From: Bacteroides fragilis NCTC 9343 | GTDB taxonomy: Bacteria; Bacteroidota; Bacteroidia; Bacteroidales; Bacteroidaceae | Assembly (NCBI RefSeq): GCF_000025985.1 | Contig: NC_003228.3 | Coordinates: 4,092,001 to 4,156,000 of the forward strand | Length of the DNA stretch: 64,000 nucleotides | Direction: 5' to 3' | Shown here: piece by piece, positions 35,673-44,110 of the stretch | Layout of the letters: each line of letters starts with the position of its first letter | How positions within the stretch are numbered: the stretch's first letter is position 1 | The notes under the pieces: model-generated | Seen by the model: only the letters and a program-made list of their open reading frames with translations | The model's database searches: none | What the model was told of the DNA's origin: nothing | Position numbers and translations under genes: made by a program

Positions 35673-36164
35673 TTAGCCGGCCAGTTCAATCACTTCCAAA
35701 TCCTTAAACACACCATTATCTATGGCAAAACGAACCATGGTACGTACTTTATGAAATCCGGACATCCCTGCAGCACCGGGATTGATGTGAAGCATATCCA
35801 GCGTCTTATCATACTTTACCTTTAATATATGCGAGTGTCCGCTGATAAACAACTTGGGTGGATGCACCAATAGGCTTCCCTTGATGGACGGATCATAATT
35901 TCCCGGATACCCCCCGATGTGCTTCATCAGAACTTCGGCACCGTCCACCGTAAAACGATTCACTTGAGGAAACATCCGGCGAATTTCCTGACCATCAATA
36001 TTACCGTACACAGCACGGAAAGGACGGAAAGCTGCCAACTTCTGTGCCACCTCCACTGAACCAATATCTCCGGCATGCCAGATTTCATCACAAGTTTCGA
36101 AATATTGCAAATATTTTTCGTCCCACCAACTGTGTGTGTCGGACAATAAGCCAACTTTTGTCAT
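35673..36164 (-). CDS. YfcE-like metallophosphoesterase
   Basis: A 163-aa cytoplasmic phosphodiesterase of the calcineurin fold. Metal motifs are LSDTHSWWD (D9/H11), HAGDIGS, YGNID, MKHIGGYPG and SGHSHILKV. It is homologous to YfcE/MJ0936-type enzymes with activity on phosphodiesters. The start codon overlaps the region of the ppk promoter (TTTG at 36171-36174), so the two divergent genes share a very short control region. Confidence 0.9.
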   Translation of the reverse strand: MTKVGLLSDTHSWWDEKYLQYFETCDEIWHAGDIGSVEVAQKLAAFRPFRAVYGNIDGQEIRRMFPQVNRFTVDGAEVLMKHIGGYPGNYDPSIKGSLLVHPPKLFISGHSHILKVKYDKTLDMLHINPGAAGMSGFHKVRTMVRFAIDNGVFKDLEVIELAG

Positions 36165-36170
36165 ACTTTC

Positions 36171-36202
36171 TTTGTTTATCTCTGCAAAGGTAACTATATT
36201 TG
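36171..36202 (+). promoter_or_regulatory. full consensus promoter of ppk
   Basis: TTTG (36171-36174), 20 bp, TATATTTG (36195-36202). The start near 36209 excludes the in-frame ATG at 36200 and leaves ATG 36221 with a short 12-nt leader. Confidence 0.75.
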
Positions 36203-36220
36203 GGCAAACCTTACGTGCAA

Positions 36221-38296
36221 ATGGAAAACAAATACCAATACTTCAAAAGAGATATTAGTTGGCTATCATTCAACTACCGGGTACTTCTGGAAGCTGACGA
36301 CGACCGGCTCCCACTCTACGAACGTATCAATTTTATCTCTATTTATTCCTCCAACCTGGAAGAGTTCTACAAAATCAGAGTAGCCGACCACAAAGCTGTA
36401 GCCTCCGGCGTAACAGATGGAACGGAAGAATCCCTGCAATCGGCCAAGGACCTGCTGGAAGAAATCAACCGGGAAGTGAACCGACAATTGGAGGATCGTA
36501 TCCACATCTATGAAAAAAAGATCATACCTGCATTACGCAAAAATCACGTTGTCTTCTATCAAAGCCGCAATGTAGAGCCTTTCCACCAACAATTCGTAAA
36601 AGACTTTTTCCGGGAAGAGATATTCCCTTACCTGCAACCGGTACCGGTATCCAAAGACAAAGTAATCTCTTTTCTGCGCGACAACCGGCTCTACCTGGCA
36701 GTTCGCCTGTTCCTGAAAGGTACAAACAAAGAAGATGCTGATCATCTGCAATATTTTGTGATGAAACTACCCTACAGTAAAGTGCCCCGCTTTATCGAAT
36801 TACCCAAGCATGGCAGAGATTATTATCTGATGTTTATCGAAGATATTATCAAAGCGAACATAGACGTCATTTTCCCCGGATACGAAGTAGATTGCAGTTA
36901 TTGTATCAAAATATCGAGAGATGCCGATATTATGATAGACGACACGATCAACAGTGTCGACCTGGTGGAACAAGTAAAGAAAAAAATCAAAAAGCGCAAG
37001 ATAGGTGCCGTATGCCGTTTCGTCTATGACCGCGCCATGCCCGATGATTTTCTGAACTTCCTGGTAGACGCTTTCCGAATCCGGCACGAAGAGTTGGTAC
37101 CGGGAGACAAACACCTTAACCTGGAAGATCTGCGTCACTTGCCGAACCCCAATCATTCCATTCCCCGGATTGAGAGACCGATCCCAATGAAACTGAATCG
37201 ACTGAACGACAAGGAATCCATTTTCAGTTATGTTGAAAAGAAAGATTTATTGTTATACTATCCTTACCATTCTTTCGACCACTTCATCCACTTCCTTTAC
37301 GAAGCAGTGCACAATCCCGAAACCCGTGAAATCATGGTAACCCAATATCGGGTAGCAGAAAACTCGGCTGTCATCAACACCTTGATTGCTGCTGCACAAA
37401 ACGGTAAAAAAGTCACGGTATTCGTGGAACTCAAAGCCCGTTTCGATGAAGAGAACAACCTCGCCACTGCCGAAATGATGAAAGCGGCCGGTATCAACAT
37501 TATCTATAGTATACCGGGGCTGAAGGTACATGCCAAAGTAGCTCTGATACGCCGTCGCAGCTTCACCGGTGAAAAGATTCACAGTTACGCTTATATCAGT
37601 ACCGGCAACTTCAACGAGAAGACGGCTACACTGTATGCAGACTGCGGACTGTTTACCAGCAATCCGGTCATCGTACATGACCTCACAAACCTGTTCCGTA
37701 CCCTCAGAGGCAAAGAGAATCCCCGATTCACCCGGTTGCTTGTGGCACGTTTCAACCTGATTCCCGAACTGAACAGGCTGATCGACAAAGAAATAGAACT
37801 GGCCGAAAAAGGAAGAGGCGGAAGAATCATCTTGAAGATGAACGCCCTGCAAGACCCGATAATGATAGACCGGCTCTACGAGGCCTCACAAAAAGGTGTA
37901 AAAATAGATCTGATCGTACGAGGCATTTGTTGCCTGATACCCGGACAAGAATATAGTTGTAACATACGTGTCACCCGTATTGTGGACAGTTTTCTGGAAC
38001 ATGCCCGCATCTGGTATTTCGGTAATGCCGGACACCCCAAAGTATATATGGGTTCACCGGACTGGATGCGTCGTAACTTATATCGACGAATCGAAGCGGT
38101 GGTACCCATTCTCGATCATGAATTACGGGAAGAAATCGTCGATATGCTTCATATCCAGTTATCGGACAATCAAAAGGCTTGCTTCGTCGATGATAAACTG
38201 AATAATATATTTAAATTCAAAACAAATGCCGCGCCCGTCAGAGCGCAGTATACCTTCTATAATTACCTAAAAGAGAAGAATGAAACATTTCTGTAA
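36221..38296 (+). CDS. ppk: polyphosphate kinase 1
   Basis: Reversibly polymerises the gamma-phosphate of ATP into polyphosphate. The 691-aa product starts YFKRDISWLSFNYRVL, has the N domain with NLEEFYKIRVADHKA, and contains two HxK motifs: LKVHAKVALIRR (the autophosphorylated His by homology) and GHPKVYMGSPDWMRRN. The consensus promoter at 36171-36202 defines the start. The following pit gene begins within the next 70 bp, linking phosphate import and polyphosphate storage. Confidence 0.95.
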   Translation: MENKYQYFKRDISWLSFNYRVLLEADDDRLPLYERINFISIYSSNLEEFYKIRVADHKAVASGVTDGTEESLQSAKDLLEEINREVNRQLEDRIHIYEKKIIPALRKNHVVFYQSRNVEPFHQQFVKDFFREEIFPYLQPVPVSKDKVISFLRDNRLYLAVRLFLKGTNKEDADHLQYFVMKLPYSKVPRFIELPKHGRDYYLMFIEDIIKANIDVIFPGYEVDCSYCIKISRDADIMIDDTINSVDLVEQVKKKIKKRKIGAVCRFVYDRAMPDDFLNFLVDAFRIRHEELVPGDKHLNLEDLRHLPNPNHSIPRIERPIPMKLNRLNDKESIFSYVEKKDLLLYYPYHSFDHFIHFLYEAVHNPETREIMVTQYRVAENSAVINTLIAAAQNGKKVTVFVELKARFDEENNLATAEMMKAAGINIIYSIPGLKVHAKVALIRRRSFTGEKIHSYAYISTGNFNEKTATLYADCGLFTSNPVIVHDLTNLFRTLRGKENPRFTRLLVARFNLIPELNRLIDKEIELAEKGRGGRIILKMNALQDPIMIDRLYEASQKGVKIDLIVRGICCLIPGQEYSCNIRVTRIVDSFLEHARIWYFGNAGHPKVYMGSPDWMRRNLYRRIEAVVPILDHELREEIVDMLHIQLSDNQKACFVDDKLNNIFKFKTNAAPVRAQYTFYNYLKEKNETFL

Positions 38297-38361
38297 CATG
38301 TATGACATTTCTCTGCAATACGAAAATCCGTCCTTTGCAGCCAGAAATAACATACACATTT

Positions 38362-40611
38362 ATGGAGACAATTTATCTATGTATTATTATCTTCCTATTC
38401 GTACTTGCCGTATTCGACTTGATGGTCGGTGTAAGTAACGATGCGGTAAATTTCCTCAATTCGGCTGTCGGAGCAAAGGCGGCATCTTTTAAAACAATAT
38501 TGTTCATTGCAGGTGCCGGTATCTTCATCGGAGCGTCCTTATCAAACGGTATGATGGACATCGCAAGACACGGCATCTACCAACCGGAACATTTCTATTT
38601 CGCCGAAATCATGTGCATCCTGCTTGCCGTAATGCTGACAGACGTCGTTCTGCTCGATGTATTCAACTCTATGGGAATGCCTACCTCGACCACCGTTTCA
38701 ATGGTATTCGAACTTTTGGGAGGTACTTTTGCCCTGGCACTTATCAAAGTGCACAACAGTGATACACTGGGATTGGGTGATCTTATCAACACCGACAAAG
38801 CCTTGTCTGTCATCATGGCCATCTTTGTCTCCGTTGCCATTGCCTTCTTTTTCGGTATGCTTGTACAATGGCTGGCACGCATGGTGTTTACATTTAACTA
38901 CAAGAGCAATATAAAATACAGCATTGCACTATTCGGTGGCATCGCTTCTACTGCCATCGTTTATTTCATGGTGATAAAAGGATTGAAAGACAGCTCTTTC
39001 ATGACTCCTGAGAACAAGCAGTGGGTACAAGAAAACACGATGATGCTGGTAAGTTGTTTCTTTGTCATCTCTACCATCCTGATGCAGATATTACACTGGC
39101 TGAAAGTAAATGTATTCAAGGTAGTCGTTCTGCTGGGTACATTTGCATTGGCACTGGCATTTGCCGGTAATGACCTCGTCAACTTTATCGGTGTACCTTT
39201 AGCCGGTTATTCTTCGTTCATAGACTATACCGCCAACGGAACTTCTGTCGGACCGGACGGTTTCCTGATGACCTCTCTGATGGGTTCAGCCAAAACACCG
39301 TGGTATTTCCTGATAGGTGCCGGAGCCGTCATGGTATACGCCTTGTGTACTTCCAAAAAGGCACATGCCGTAATCAAGACCTCGGTAGACCTCTCCCGTC
39401 AGGATGAAGGTGAAGAAAACTTCGGAAGCACACCGATAGCCCGAACACTGGTGCGTTTCAGCCTCACACTGGCCAACGGTATTTCCCGCATTACTCCGCC
39501 GAGTGCCAAACGCTGGATAGATACCCGCTTCCGTAAAGACGAAGCCATCATTGCCGACGGTGCGGCATTCGACTTGGTTCGCGCTTCTGTCAATCTGGTA
39601 TTGGCAGGTCTGTTGATCGCCGTGGGTACTTCGTTAAAACTTCCTCTTTCTACAACCTACGTCACTTTCATGGTGGCCATGGGTACCTCACTTGCCGACC
39701 GTGCCTGGGGACGTGATTCAGCCGTTTACCGTATCACCGGTGTACTAAGTGTCATCGGCGGATGGTTCATCACTGCCGGAGCTGCCTTCACCATCTGTTT
39801 CTTTGTTGCCATGGTCATCCACTTCGGAGGAAGCATAGCTATCATAGCCCTGATCGGTCTGGCAGCATTCACTCTGATCCGCAGCCAGTTGATGTACAAA
39901 AAGAAAAAAGAGAAAGAGAAAGGAAACGAAACTTTGAAGCAATTGATGCAAGCCACAAGCAGCCACGAAGCTTTAGAGCTAATGCGTAAGCATACACGCG
40001 AAGAGTTGAGTAAAGTACTGGAATATGCAGAACAGAACTTTGAGCTCACCGTGACTTCATTCTTGCACGAAAACCTCCGCGGATTGCGCCGGGCAATGGG
40101 ATCTACCAAGTTTGAAAAACAACTGATCAAGCAGATGAAGCGCACCGGAACCGTAGCAATGTGCAAATTGGATAATCACACCGTACTTGAAAAAGGACTT
40201 TATTATTATCAGGGAAATGACTTTGCAAGCGAACTGGTATACAGTATCAGCCGCCTGTGCGAACCCTGTCTGGAACACATTGACAACAATTTCAATCCGC
40301 TGGATGCTATCCAAAAAGGTGAATTTGGAGATGTAGCCGAAGATATCACCTATCTGATCCAGCAATGCCGCCAAAAACTGGAAGGCAACAATTACAGCAA
40401 TCTTGAAGAAGACCTGCACCGGGCCAATGATCTGAACTCACAGCTATCACACCTGAAACGCCAGGAACTACAGCGTATCCAGAGCCAGACCGGAAGTATT
40501 AAAGTAAGTATGGTTTATCTGACCATGATCCAGGAAGCACAAAACGTAGTCACTTATACGATCAACCTGATGAAAGTAAGCCGTAAATTCCAGATAGAAA
40601 CAGATATTTAA
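38362..40611 (+). CDS. PiT-family inorganic phosphate transporter with a C-terminal PhoU-like domain
   Basis: The 749-aa protein has two PiT repeats with GVSNDAVNFLNSAVGAKA (the family signature GANDVAN-like) and AFAGNDLVNFIGVPLAGY, spread over about ten transmembrane helices. Residues after about 540 form a cytoplasmic helical domain (KQLMQATSSHEALELMRKHT, EQNFELTVTSFLHENLRGLR) like PhoU/DUF47. Two in-frame ATGs are possible (38302, 38362); 38362 lies immediately before the first helix. It is probably co-expressed with ppk. Confidence 0.9.
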   Translation: METIYLCIIIFLFVLAVFDLMVGVSNDAVNFLNSAVGAKAASFKTILFIAGAGIFIGASLSNGMMDIARHGIYQPEHFYFAEIMCILLAVMLTDVVLLDVFNSMGMPTSTTVSMVFELLGGTFALALIKVHNSDTLGLGDLINTDKALSVIMAIFVSVAIAFFFGMLVQWLARMVFTFNYKSNIKYSIALFGGIASTAIVYFMVIKGLKDSSFMTPENKQWVQENTMMLVSCFFVISTILMQILHWLKVNVFKVVVLLGTFALALAFAGNDLVNFIGVPLAGYSSFIDYTANGTSVGPDGFLMTSLMGSAKTPWYFLIGAGAVMVYALCTSKKAHAVIKTSVDLSRQDEGEENFGSTPIARTLVRFSLTLANGISRITPPSAKRWIDTRFRKDEAIIADGAAFDLVRASVNLVLAGLLIAVGTSLKLPLSTTYVTFMVAMGTSLADRAWGRDSAVYRITGVLSVIGGWFITAGAAFTICFFVAMVIHFGGSIAIIALIGLAAFTLIRSQLMYKKKKEKEKGNETLKQLMQATSSHEALELMRKHTREELSKVLEYAEQNFELTVTSFLHENLRGLRRAMGSTKFEKQLIKQMKRTGTVAMCKLDNHTVLEKGLYYYQGNDFASELVYSISRLCEPCLEHIDNNFNPLDAIQKGEFGDVAEDITYLIQQCRQKLEGNNYSNLEEDLHRANDLNSQLSHLKRQELQRIQSQTGSIKVSMVYLTMIQEAQNVVTYTINLMKVSRKFQIETDI

Positions 40612-40645
40612 TAATCCCCTTTAAAATAGGAAGGTATTTCATAAC

Positions 40646-40739
40646 TCACCACAGATTACAGGGATTTACACAGATAAATATTATGGGTTACCAGCAGATT
40701 AAAAATCGTTTTTGTGTAAATCCCTGTAATCTGTGGTGA
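40646..40739. repeat. CCACAGATT hairpin repeat, perfect copy 4
   Basis: Arms 40646-40672 and 40713-40739 are exact reverse complements over 27 bp, with a 40-nt loop. It lies between the convergent pit and response-regulator genes. The outer half is TCACCACAGATTACAGGG. There is no U-tract, so this is best viewed as a mobile hairpin element that may act as a bidirectional terminator. Confidence 0.8.
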
Positions 40740-40775
40740 ATATGAGTTTTGACATCTATTTTAATCAACGTCACC

Positions 40776-41174
40776 TCACCACTTGATCTCCGGAAAATAG
40801 CTGCTTAAACAACCTCGAAGTGCACTTACCGTAATGGGCTTCACCAATACTTCGGATGCACCGGCTTGCATGGCATTCTCCCGGTCTGAGCTAAAAGCAT
40901 AAGCAGTCTGCATAATAATAGGGAGGGAAGCTCCTTCTTCACGAATAATCCGGGTTGCTTCCAATCCGTTCATAATCGGCATTTTAATATCCATAAGGAT
41001 AGCATGTGCATCTTGAGTGTGTTCACGGTATAAGTTCAACATTTCTTCACCGTTCTTCGCCCACAGAATGTCACATTTCTTACCGATAATAGCTTTAATC
41101 AATTTGAAATTGCTATCATCATCTTCGGCCACAAGAATAAGGGGACGAAAATCTTTAATTTCTTCAATATCCAT
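40776..41174 (-). CDS. single-domain response regulator (CheY-like), 132 aa
   Basis: A stand-alone receiver domain. The acidic pocket is LVAEDDDSN (D19-21), the phospho-acceptor Asp is in ILMDIKMPIMNG (about D62), the Thr is in MQTAYAF and the Lys in LVKPITVSAL. No output domain follows; the stop comes directly after the last helix. No kinase is adjacent, so it probably acts through protein-protein contacts in a phosphorelay elsewhere. Confidence 0.92.
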   Translation of the reverse strand: MDIEEIKDFRPLILVAEDDDSNFKLIKAIIGKKCDILWAKNGEEMLNLYREHTQDAHAILMDIKMPIMNGLEATRIIREEGASLPIIMQTAYAFSSDRENAMQAGASEVLVKPITVSALRGCLSSYFPEIKW

Positions 41175-41252
41175 TTTATATAATAGGTTTGCTTTTTATT
41201 TCATCTTATTCGATTCAGCCCGCAAGGTATAAAAAAAAATCATAGATTTGAT

Positions 41253-41260
41253 TATCTTTG
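41253..41260 (+). promoter_or_regulatory. -7 element of the ABC-F gene
   Basis: TATCTTTG, 24 bp before the ATG at 41284, with no clear -33 element. Confidence 0.5.
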
Positions 41261-41283
41261 CGGCTAAAATTTAAAGAAGCGAT

Positions 41284-42918
41284 ATGATTTCAGTAGACGG
41301 ACTGGCCGTGGAATTCGGCGGAACCACATTATTTAGCGATATTTCATTTGTAATTAACGAAAAAGACCGCATCGCGCTTATGGGAAAGAACGGTGCAGGT
41401 AAGAGTACCCTACTCAAGATTCTGGCAGGCGTACGTCAGCCTACCCGTGGCAGGATATCTGCTCCCAAAGAGTGCGTCATAGCCTATCTGCCCCAACATT
41501 TGATGACAGAAGACGGGCGAACGGTTTTTGAGGAGACTGCCCAGGCCTTTGCCCATCTGCACGAAATGGAAGCTGAGATAGAACGCATGAACAAAGAGCT
41601 GGAGACACGCACAGACTATGAGAGCGACAGCTACATGGAACTGATAGAGAACGTGTCGACTCTCAGCGAAAAGTTTTATGCCATCGACGCCACCAACTAC
41701 GAAGAGGACGTAGAAAAGGCACTTCTCGGATTAGGCTTCATGCGCGAAGATTTCCACCGCCAGACCAGTGACTTCAGCGGTGGATGGCGGATGCGTATCG
41801 AGCTGGCTAAACTTTTATTGCAAAAGCCGGATGTGCTTTTATTGGATGAACCGACCAACCACCTGGACATCGAGTCTATTCAATGGTTGGAAGACTTCCT
41901 GATCAATAACGGAAAGGCAGTAATCGTCATCAGTCACGACCGCAAATTCGTAGATAACATCACTACCCGTACCATTGAGGTGACTATGGGACGCATTTAC
42001 GATTACAAAGTGAACTACTCCAAATATCTGGAATTACGCAAAGAACGTCGTGAACAGCAACAGAAAGCCTACGAAGAACAGCAGAAATTCATTGCTGAAA
42101 CCAAAGATTTCATCGAACGTTTCAAAGGTACCTATTCAAAAACACTCCAAGTGCAAAGCCGGGTAAAGATGCTCGAAAAACTGGAAATACTGGAAGTGGA
42201 CGAAGAAGACACATCGGCATTGCGTCTGAAGTTCCCGCCTTCACCCCGTTCGGGCAACTATCCCGTCATTATGGATGGTGTAGGCAAGAGCTATGGTGAT
42301 AAAGTTGTCTTCCGCAACGCCACTCTGACAGTAGAACGCGGTGATAAGGTGGCATTTGTCGGCAAAAACGGTGAAGGTAAATCGACACTGGTGAAATGCA
42401 TCATGAACGAAATAGAGCATGATGGAACACTGACTTTAGGGCACAACGTACAGATAGGATACTTTGCCCAGAATCAGGCATCGCTTCTGGATGAAAACCT
42501 GACTGTATTCCAGACAATCGATGATGTAGCCAAAGGCGAAATACGTAATAAAATACGCGACCTGCTGGGAGCGTTCATGTTTGGCGGACCGGAAGAGTCG
42601 ATGAAAAAAGTAAAAGTACTCTCGGGAGGTGAACGTACCCGCCTGGCCATGATCAAACTGTTGCTGGAACCTGTGAATCTGCTGATTCTTGACGAACCGA
42701 CCAATCACCTTGACCTGAAAACCAAAGATATCCTGAAACAGGCATTGAAAGATTTCGACGGTACACTGATCGTAGTATCACACGACCGTGACTTCCTGGA
42801 CGGACTGGTGACCAAGGTATACGAATTCGGAAACCAAAAGGTGACCGAACATTTATGCGGTATCTATGAATTCCTTGATAAAAAGAAAATGGATTCGTTA
42901 CGTGAATTGGAGAAATGA
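41284..42918 (+). CDS. ABC-F family ribosome-associated ATPase
   Basis: A 544-aa soluble protein with two ABC cassettes and no transmembrane domain. Cassette 1 has GKNGAGKST near 36-44 and a degenerate signature (DFSGGWRMR). Cassette 2 has GKNGEGKST and VLSGGERTRLAM, with LILDEPTNHLDLKT as Walker B. The linker (P-site tRNA interaction motif) is rich in Lys/Arg/Gln, YLELRKERREQQQKAYEEQQ. The closest branch is YbiT/Uup-type, rather than drug-resistance ARE proteins. It probably acts on the E site of the ribosome. Confidence 0.92.
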   Translation: MISVDGLAVEFGGTTLFSDISFVINEKDRIALMGKNGAGKSTLLKILAGVRQPTRGRISAPKECVIAYLPQHLMTEDGRTVFEETAQAFAHLHEMEAEIERMNKELETRTDYESDSYMELIENVSTLSEKFYAIDATNYEEDVEKALLGLGFMREDFHRQTSDFSGGWRMRIELAKLLLQKPDVLLLDEPTNHLDIESIQWLEDFLINNGKAVIVISHDRKFVDNITTRTIEVTMGRIYDYKVNYSKYLELRKERREQQQKAYEEQQKFIAETKDFIERFKGTYSKTLQVQSRVKMLEKLEILEVDEEDTSALRLKFPPSPRSGNYPVIMDGVGKSYGDKVVFRNATLTVERGDKVAFVGKNGEGKSTLVKCIMNEIEHDGTLTLGHNVQIGYFAQNQASLLDENLTVFQTIDDVAKGEIRNKIRDLLGAFMFGGPEESMKKVKVLSGGERTRLAMIKLLLEPVNLLILDEPTNHLDLKTKDILKQALKDFDGTLIVVSHDRDFLDGLVTKVYEFGNQKVTEHLCGIYEFLDKKKMDSLRELEK

Positions 42919-43036
42919 TATCTCCGGATCTTATTCCCGTAAATTTAATATTCGATAACTAACATACGGCAACTTTTACCTGTTAAGTAAAACAGAGAAG
43001 TACAAAACCCATTTAATCAATTAAAAAAGAAACCGT

Positions 43037-43312
43037 ATGAAGAAATTAGTTTTCTGTGCTGCTTTTATCGCAGCAATGTGCATGGCAGGCACTACTACTG
43101 CCCAAGCTCAGGACGTAAAAAAGAAAGAAGTCAAGAAAGAGCAATGTGACAAAAAAGACAGCAAAGCATGCTGTAAAAAGGAAGAAAAAGCATGTTGCAA
43201 GAAAGAAGCAGATAAGAAAACAACTGACGGATGTAAACACAAAGCTGATTGCAAGGCTAAAGCCGGATGCAAAGACAGCAAATGTACCAAAGACAAAGGA
43301 GGCAAAAAATAA
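43037..43312 (+). CDS. Cys/Lys-rich exported protein, 91 aa
   Basis: A Sec signal peptide (MKKLVFCAAFIAAMCMAGTT, cut after AQA) precedes about 66 residues that are mostly Lys, Cys, Asp and Glu. There are nine Cys in the mature part, in CC pairs (KACCKKEEKACCKKE) and as single Cys next to Lys and His (DGCKHKADCKAKAGC). It resembles a periplasmic metallothionein in composition but not a known family. It is upstream of the heavy-metal efflux genes on the same strand, which supports metal handling as a hypothesis. The overlapping antisense frame is compositional. Confidence 0.65.
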   Translation: MKKLVFCAAFIAAMCMAGTTTAQAQDVKKKEVKKEQCDKKDSKACCKKEEKACCKKEADKKTTDGCKHKADCKAKAGCKDSKCTKDKGGKK

Positions 43313-43356
43313 CAAACGTTTCCGACATTTCATTTAAGACAGGTATGTCGAAACTC

Positions 43357-43438
43357 ACCACAGAGGACACAGAGTAACATGGAGTCGATTTTCGGTCGTT
43401 GATCATTAACAAAAAAAGGCTCTGTGATACTCCGTGGT
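43357..43438. repeat. hairpin repeat, copy 5 (variant arms)
   Basis: ACCACAGAGGACACAGAG (43357-43374) faces CTCTGTGATACTCCGTGGT (43420-43438). The ends match the family; the arms carry GAGGACACAGAG in place of GATTACAC. Pairing is imperfect. Confidence 0.5.
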
Positions 43439-43482
43439 AAAAAGTACGACGCATCTGTCTTTTTGTTTTTTAAGTAACACCG

Positions 43483-43514
43483 TTTGTTTTTTATCCAATG
43501 ATAGACTATCTTTG
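43483..43514 (+). promoter_or_regulatory. full consensus promoter of the metal-efflux region
   Basis: TTTG (43483-43486), 20 bp, TATCTTTG (43507-43514). Transcription near 43521 gives a leader of about 17 nt to ATG 43538. Confidence 0.75.
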
Positions 43515-43537
43515 CCTCGCAATAATCTAAATTAAGA

Positions 43538-43939
43538 ATGAGGAATAAACGGTACATAGTCTCTTTTCTCCTTTTCATCAGCATGATCATGCTGGTCGTA
43601 CCTGTTATCCCCCATCATCATCATGCCGATGGCGTGATTTGCATGAAGAACGACTTGACACCGGAACCCCAGTGTCCTAAACATCATCATCCGGGCAACG
43701 ATTCGTGCTGCAATGACGGATGTATGACACGCCTCAACTCACCAACCCCTTCCGTACAGGCAGACAATAATCCTCATTACCTATTTACTGCCATCTTATT
43801 TACGGACTTTATCATAGAGAATTTATTCAGGCCCCAGGAGCGACGTATTAAGAATTATTACGCATACCGGGAGTCTCTCCACGGTACGGCTGTCAACCGT
43901 GCATTTGGCCTTCGTGCCCCTCCATACCCTGTTGTATAG
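43538..43939 (+). CDS. His/Cys-rich small exported protein, 133 aa
   Basis: An N-terminal hydrophobic segment (YIVSFLLFISMIMLVVPVIP) is followed by PHHHHAD, CPKHHHPGNDSCCNDGC and a hydrophobic stretch (YLFTAILFTDFIIENLF). The His and Cys clusters suggest binding of a soft or transition metal. It resembles the DUF6769-type proteins found before heavy-metal RND operons in Bacteroides, but I cannot confirm the assignment. It has its own consensus promoter and lies 171 bp before the adaptor gene. Confidence 0.65.
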   Translation: MRNKRYIVSFLLFISMIMLVVPVIPHHHHADGVICMKNDLTPEPQCPKHHHPGNDSCCNDGCMTRLNSPTPSVQADNNPHYLFTAILFTDFIIENLFRPQERRIKNYYAYRESLHGTAVNRAFGLRAPPYPVV

Positions 43940-43980
43940 GCTTCTAAGCCACATTTGGTAAGGTTAGGAATATCCGGACG

Positions 43981-44060
43981 GTTGGTTTAAAACCAACGGG
44001 AAGTTCCTTTAAAACCAACGACGCCTTGGTTTTAAGCCAAAGGTCTTTGGGTTTGAAACC
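43981..44060. repeat. cluster of GGTTTnAAACC-type palindromes upstream of the RND operon
   Basis: GTTGGTTTAAAACCAAC (43981-43997) is an 8-bp palindrome with one centre base. TTAAAACCAA (44009-44018) pairs with TTGGTTTTAA (44026-44035) around CGACGCC. GGTTTGAAACC follows at 44050-44060. AAAACCAACG occurs twice, 22 bp apart (43989 and 44011). These could be operator sites for a metal-responsive regulator or a structured leader. Confidence 0.6.
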
Positions 44061-44110
44061 TACAGAAACTCACTTTTCCGAATCATTAAAAGTAAAGAAT
44101 TTATATCATC

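Noticed and set aside
41284..42918. Antibiotic-resistance ABC-F gene
   Set aside because: The linker and motifs fit the YbiT/Uup branch; there is no leader peptide or resistance context.
43046..43333. 95-codon Phe/Ser/Cys-rich minus-strand frame
   Set aside because: Antisense shadow of the Lys/Cys-rich gene; the Phe-rich composition is the complement of Lys codons.
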